Source: Anaerosacchariphilus polymeriproducens (GTDB taxonomy: Bacteria; Bacillota; Clostridia; Lachnospirales; Lachnospiraceae). From it: a stretch of 64,000 nucleotides of DNA. The notes under the pieces are model-generated. The model did not search any database. It was not told where the DNA came from and worked only from the letters and a program-made list of their open reading frames with translations. The position numbers were made by a program, and so were the translations under genes. Shown in pieces: positions 61,957-64,000 of this stretch. Every line of letters begins with the position of its first letter. Positions within the stretch are counted from its first letter, which is position 1. Where the stretch lies: NCBI RefSeq assembly GCF_003363435.1, contig NZ_QRCT01000012.1, positions 1 through 64,000 of the forward strand. Direction: 5' to 3'.

Positions 61957-63339
61957 TTAGTTCTTGAATAAATCTTTTAAAATTTTTGAAGCAGACATGG
62001 TTGTATATTTATCGGGGTCTGTCATAATACTTTTTCCGCTTATATCCCAGTGCATTTGACTATAATGGGATAAATAGGACAAACCTTTGCTGCAATTTGG
62101 ATATTTTTTATACCATTTTGGATAATACTTTTTCATATATTTATTGGCAAGTTTAATTGCTTCACTTTTATAGCTTCCGCTGGGAGTTACAGTGCCATTT
62201 ATTTGAACTCCGTCGGGACTTGAATGAACTAAAACTACACTTCTATCAGAACATGAGCCAAGTACGATCCAAACATGACCGCAACAAGTGCAGGCAGAAC
62301 TCATAATATCACCTGCTTTATAATTTTTGACGCTGGATCGTGAAACATAAGTACCCCATCCACGTGATGCAAAATTTGAAGTGAATTCTCTGGATTTCAT
62401 AACATAACCTTTTTTGCCGCTAGTTGTATTTAAAATATTATAAACAGTCCATCCAACATAGCCGGAACAATCCAGACCGTTCCCAAGTTGATATCGGGTA
62501 TTATTATAATCATAGGATGATGTTTGTTTATTGAAAAACTTATGCCATTGAGGGCTTACACTTATTCTTGTAGCATCTTCTCCTGCACCGGTGTCTGCTT
62601 CATTCCAACCTCCACCCCAAATATACATAGTTGAGCCGACTGGTTGTAGAGCCGTTTTTAAAAAAGTTTTAATTGTTGAGACACCTGCTGTAGAAAGTGT
62701 AACAGAGGTTTTGCCGGAAAACCGGCTAAAATACGTTTTACCATCTACTTTTCTATAAGCTCTGATTCTAAATTGATAAGAATTACCCTTATCTAAATTT
62801 TTAACAGTGTAAGAATTTGTTTTTCTAGCTGTAATTGCTACATATTTTTTCTTTGTTGTATCATATTGATAGACTTTATATCCGGTGGCAAGATTTACCT
62901 TTGACCAAGTTAATCTTACCTTTTGCTTGATTCCGGTTGATAAAACTCCTTTTGGTCTATTCACGATTACAGTCGGGGTTGCATAAACTGCTTCAGTAAA
63001 TTTGCTATAGTAGTTCTTTTTATTTACTCGCTTATATGAGCGAATTTTAAATTGATAGGAAACATCATTGGTCAGTTTCGCTATTTTAAATCTGGCTTCT
63101 TTCGTATAGCCTATTTTTTTAAAAGAATTTTTTTTCGAGTTATACTGAAAAATTTGATAACCTGTGGCATTTTCAACTAAGTTCCATTTCAAAGTAACAG
63201 TTTTGTTCCCGACAGCAGTTCTTAAGTTCTTTGGCTTTGCCGGCTTTTTATCAGAGGCAAATGCTGTTGTCGCAGCGGAACAAAACACGATTATAAAACA
63301 TATTAGTACAGATAACATAGATAGCTTTAATTTCCTCAT
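61957..63339 (-). CDS. Secreted NlpC/P60-like protein with two FN3 domains
   Basis: A 460-residue protein: a signal peptide (about 1-28, ending TAFAS), two FN3 domains (about 33-127 and 130-222) with the ATGYQIFQYNSKKNSFKKIG-type repeat pattern, then a catalytic domain. GLDCSGYVGWTVYNIL carries the nucleophile cysteine and CGHVWIVLG the histidine, matching NlpC/P60 endopeptidases that cut peptidoglycan stems. A cysteine-rich SSACTCCGH precedes the histidine. First gene of the pair. Confidence 0.88.
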   Translation of the reverse strand: MRKLKLSMLSVLICFIIVFCSAATTAFASDKKPAKPKNLRTAVGNKTVTLKWNLVENATGYQIFQYNSKKNSFKKIGYTKEARFKIAKLTNDVSYQFKIRSYKRVNKKNYYSKFTEAVYATPTVIVNRPKGVLSTGIKQKVRLTWSKVNLATGYKVYQYDTTKKKYVAITARKTNSYTVKNLDKGNSYQFRIRAYRKVDGKTYFSRFSGKTSVTLSTAGVSTIKTFLKTALQPVGSTMYIWGGGWNEADTGAGEDATRISVSPQWHKFFNKQTSSYDYNNTRYQLGNGLDCSGYVGWTVYNILNTTSGKKGYVMKSREFTSNFASRGWGTYVSRSSVKNYKAGDIMSSACTCCGHVWIVLGSCSDRSVVLVHSSPDGVQINGTVTPSGSYKSEAIKLANKYMKKYYPKWYKKYPNCSKGLSYLSHYSQMHWDISGKSIMTDPDKYTTMSASKILKDLFKN

Positions 63340-63456
63340 CTCTCATTTCCCTTCATAATAATATACGTAATTATATAGTAATTGTACCTTATTGTGAGTT
63401 AGGTGACAATAGAATTAAATATAGATACTTTATGATTATAATACAGCAAATAATAT

Positions 63457-63780
63457 ATGATCATATATTCAGCAAAGAAATTAATAACTGAAAATTATGT
63501 GATTATTCTTTGGATAACAATTAGTTTTAGTTTTATTTTAAATTACTTATATGCAGCGAAAAATAAAAGATTAAATAGTATATTAAAAAATAAGCATCAT
63601 AAATTTTGCATGTTTTTTTGTATTATAGAAGGTACGATATTATAAATTATGATAGCCGTAGGGATAAGTAGTCAAAATTCTTGGATAGTAGGAAGTGAAA
63701 ATGAAATATTACGGTATGCAGTAATTGGTGCAGGCGTAATGATAATACAGGCAACCATGTTAATTCCAAAAAAGATATAA
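63457..63780 (+). pseudogene. Membrane protein ORF interrupted by an in-frame stop
   Basis: Starting at ATG 63457 the frame encodes 62 residues with a hydrophobic helix (YVIILWITISFSFILNYL), meets TAA at 63643, and continues in the same frame through IMIAVGISSQNSWIVGSENE to VIGAGVMIIQATMLIPKKI, ending at 63778-63780. Together this would be a roughly 107-residue membrane protein. The ribosome site is poor, so it may be a decayed gene, or two small peptides. A TATAAT at 63437-63442 lies very close upstream. Confidence 0.4.
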
Positions 63781-63785
63781 TAATA

Positions 63786-63819
63786 AAAGTTTAACTGTAA
63801 TAATAGTTAGGCTTTTTTT
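63786..63819 (+). terminator. Terminator after the interrupted ORF
   Basis: AAAGTTTAACT (63786-63796) pairs with AGTTAGGCTTT (63805-63815, two wobbles), followed by T's. Confidence 0.75.
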
Positions 63820-63841
63820 ACGTCATTTTTTGTGTCTAAAG

Positions 63842-63870
63842 TTGACAATAAAAATAGGTTGTAGTAAGAT
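63842..63870 (+). promoter_or_regulatory. Promoter near the right edge
   Basis: TTGACA (63842-63847), 17 bases, TAAGAT (63865-63870), about 40 bases before the ORF that runs off the window. Confidence 0.75.
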
Positions 63871-63912
63871 TTTACCATGATATCGTAAAGACTAGATATA
63901 AGTTAGGGGCAT

Positions 63913-64000
63913 ATGATGTTAGATATATTGTTAAGTTTTTCTACATTATTTGTAGAAGCATTTATTTATTATAGAATAATGAATTATAAATTAGAGTTTA
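63913..64000 (+). CDS. Partial membrane protein, runs off the window
   Basis: From ATG 63913 the frame stays open to the edge and begins MMLDILLSFSTLFVEAFIYY, a hydrophobic N-terminal helix, then RIMNYKLEF. AGTTAGGGG precedes the start and a consensus promoter lies upstream. The N-terminus resembles that of AgrC-like sensor kinases, but too little is present to decide. Confidence 0.55.
   Translation, partial: MMLDILLSFSTLFVEAFIYYRIMNYKLEF

Noticed and set aside
1-64000. CRISPR arrays, prophage or integrative element
   Set aside because: No regular direct repeats with spacers, no cas genes, integrases, transposases or phage structural genes were seen.

Overview
The window is AT-rich, densely coded DNA from a spore-forming, Gram-positive anaerobe of the Firmicutes, most likely a member of the Lachnospiraceae (Clostridium cluster XIVa). 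I infer this from the gene content: an agr system with a clostridial-type autoinducer peptide, a YtvI-like and a CwlD-like protein, lysine 2,3-aminomutase, a 2[4Fe-4S] ferredoxin, a MecA adaptor, GdpP, and the order DUF951-rpsF-ssb-rpsR-gdpP-rplI-dnaB. No phage, transposase or CRISPR array was seen.

Layout. 1-520: probable last bases of a 23S rRNA, then tRNA-Asn, tRNA-Glu and tRNA-Cys. 520-3,720: a decayed peptide/bacteriocin-type island with a LytTR regulator, a truncated tandem copy of it, a stand-alone C39 peptidase domain, a disrupted double-glycine-type precursor gene and two tiny membrane proteins. 4,047-9,366: a tight five-gene operon (lipoprotein, two ABC permeases, ABC ATPase, membrane-anchored CARDB-like protein) of unknown cargo. 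9,515-11,783: a PdxA-family dehydrogenase and a CapA-like protein. 11,801-16,128 (minus): three family 2 glycosyltransferases co-transcribed with a sensor kinase. 16,262-19,909 (minus): a polar amino acid ABC transporter and a PucR-type regulator. 20,059-28,203: a surface-glycan cluster (glycosyltransferases, GT-C enzyme, sugar aminotransferase, GtrB-like enzyme, ATP-grasp ligase, flippase).

28,204-30,858: a strong promoter, a highly structured 430-base leader or small RNA, and the kamA/ablA-ablB pair that makes the osmolyte N-epsilon-acetyl-beta-lysine. 30,911-35,831: a phosphoribosyltransferase-like protein, initiator tRNA, a type I toxin-antitoxin locus with a 28-residue toxin, a secreted BIG2-GDPD protein, sortase B and a sirtuin. 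35,853-41,286: the ribosomal/replication core cluster. 41,438-49,889: a MerR-like protein, ferredoxin, DUF1858 protein, MecA, a GH18 cell-wall hydrolase, a CwlD-like amidase, and tsaC-ywlE-upp-comEB. 50,080-51,416: ftsZ with a DnaA-box cluster upstream. 51,614-54,514: a complete agrA-agrC-agrD-agrB quorum-sensing locus. 54,610-63,339: a DUF402 protein, cupin, DUF362 ferredoxin-like protein, a two-component pair, a pseudouridine synthase, YtvI, and two secreted FN3-bearing cell-wall enzymes. 63,457-64,000: an interrupted membrane ORF and a gene running off the edge.

Themes. Much of the accessory content concerns the cell surface (glycan assembly, CapA, sortase, L,D-transpeptidase, NlpC/P60-like, GH18, amidase) and peptide signalling (agr, LytTR, C39). 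The best candidates for undescribed biology are the structured RNA upstream of kamA, the five-gene ABC/lipoprotein/CARDB operon, the decayed bacteriocin island with its switch-like leader, the small type I toxin locus, and the agr locus with its predicted Cys-Val-Met-Thr-Ser ring. All assignments come from reading the sequence; no database search was run.
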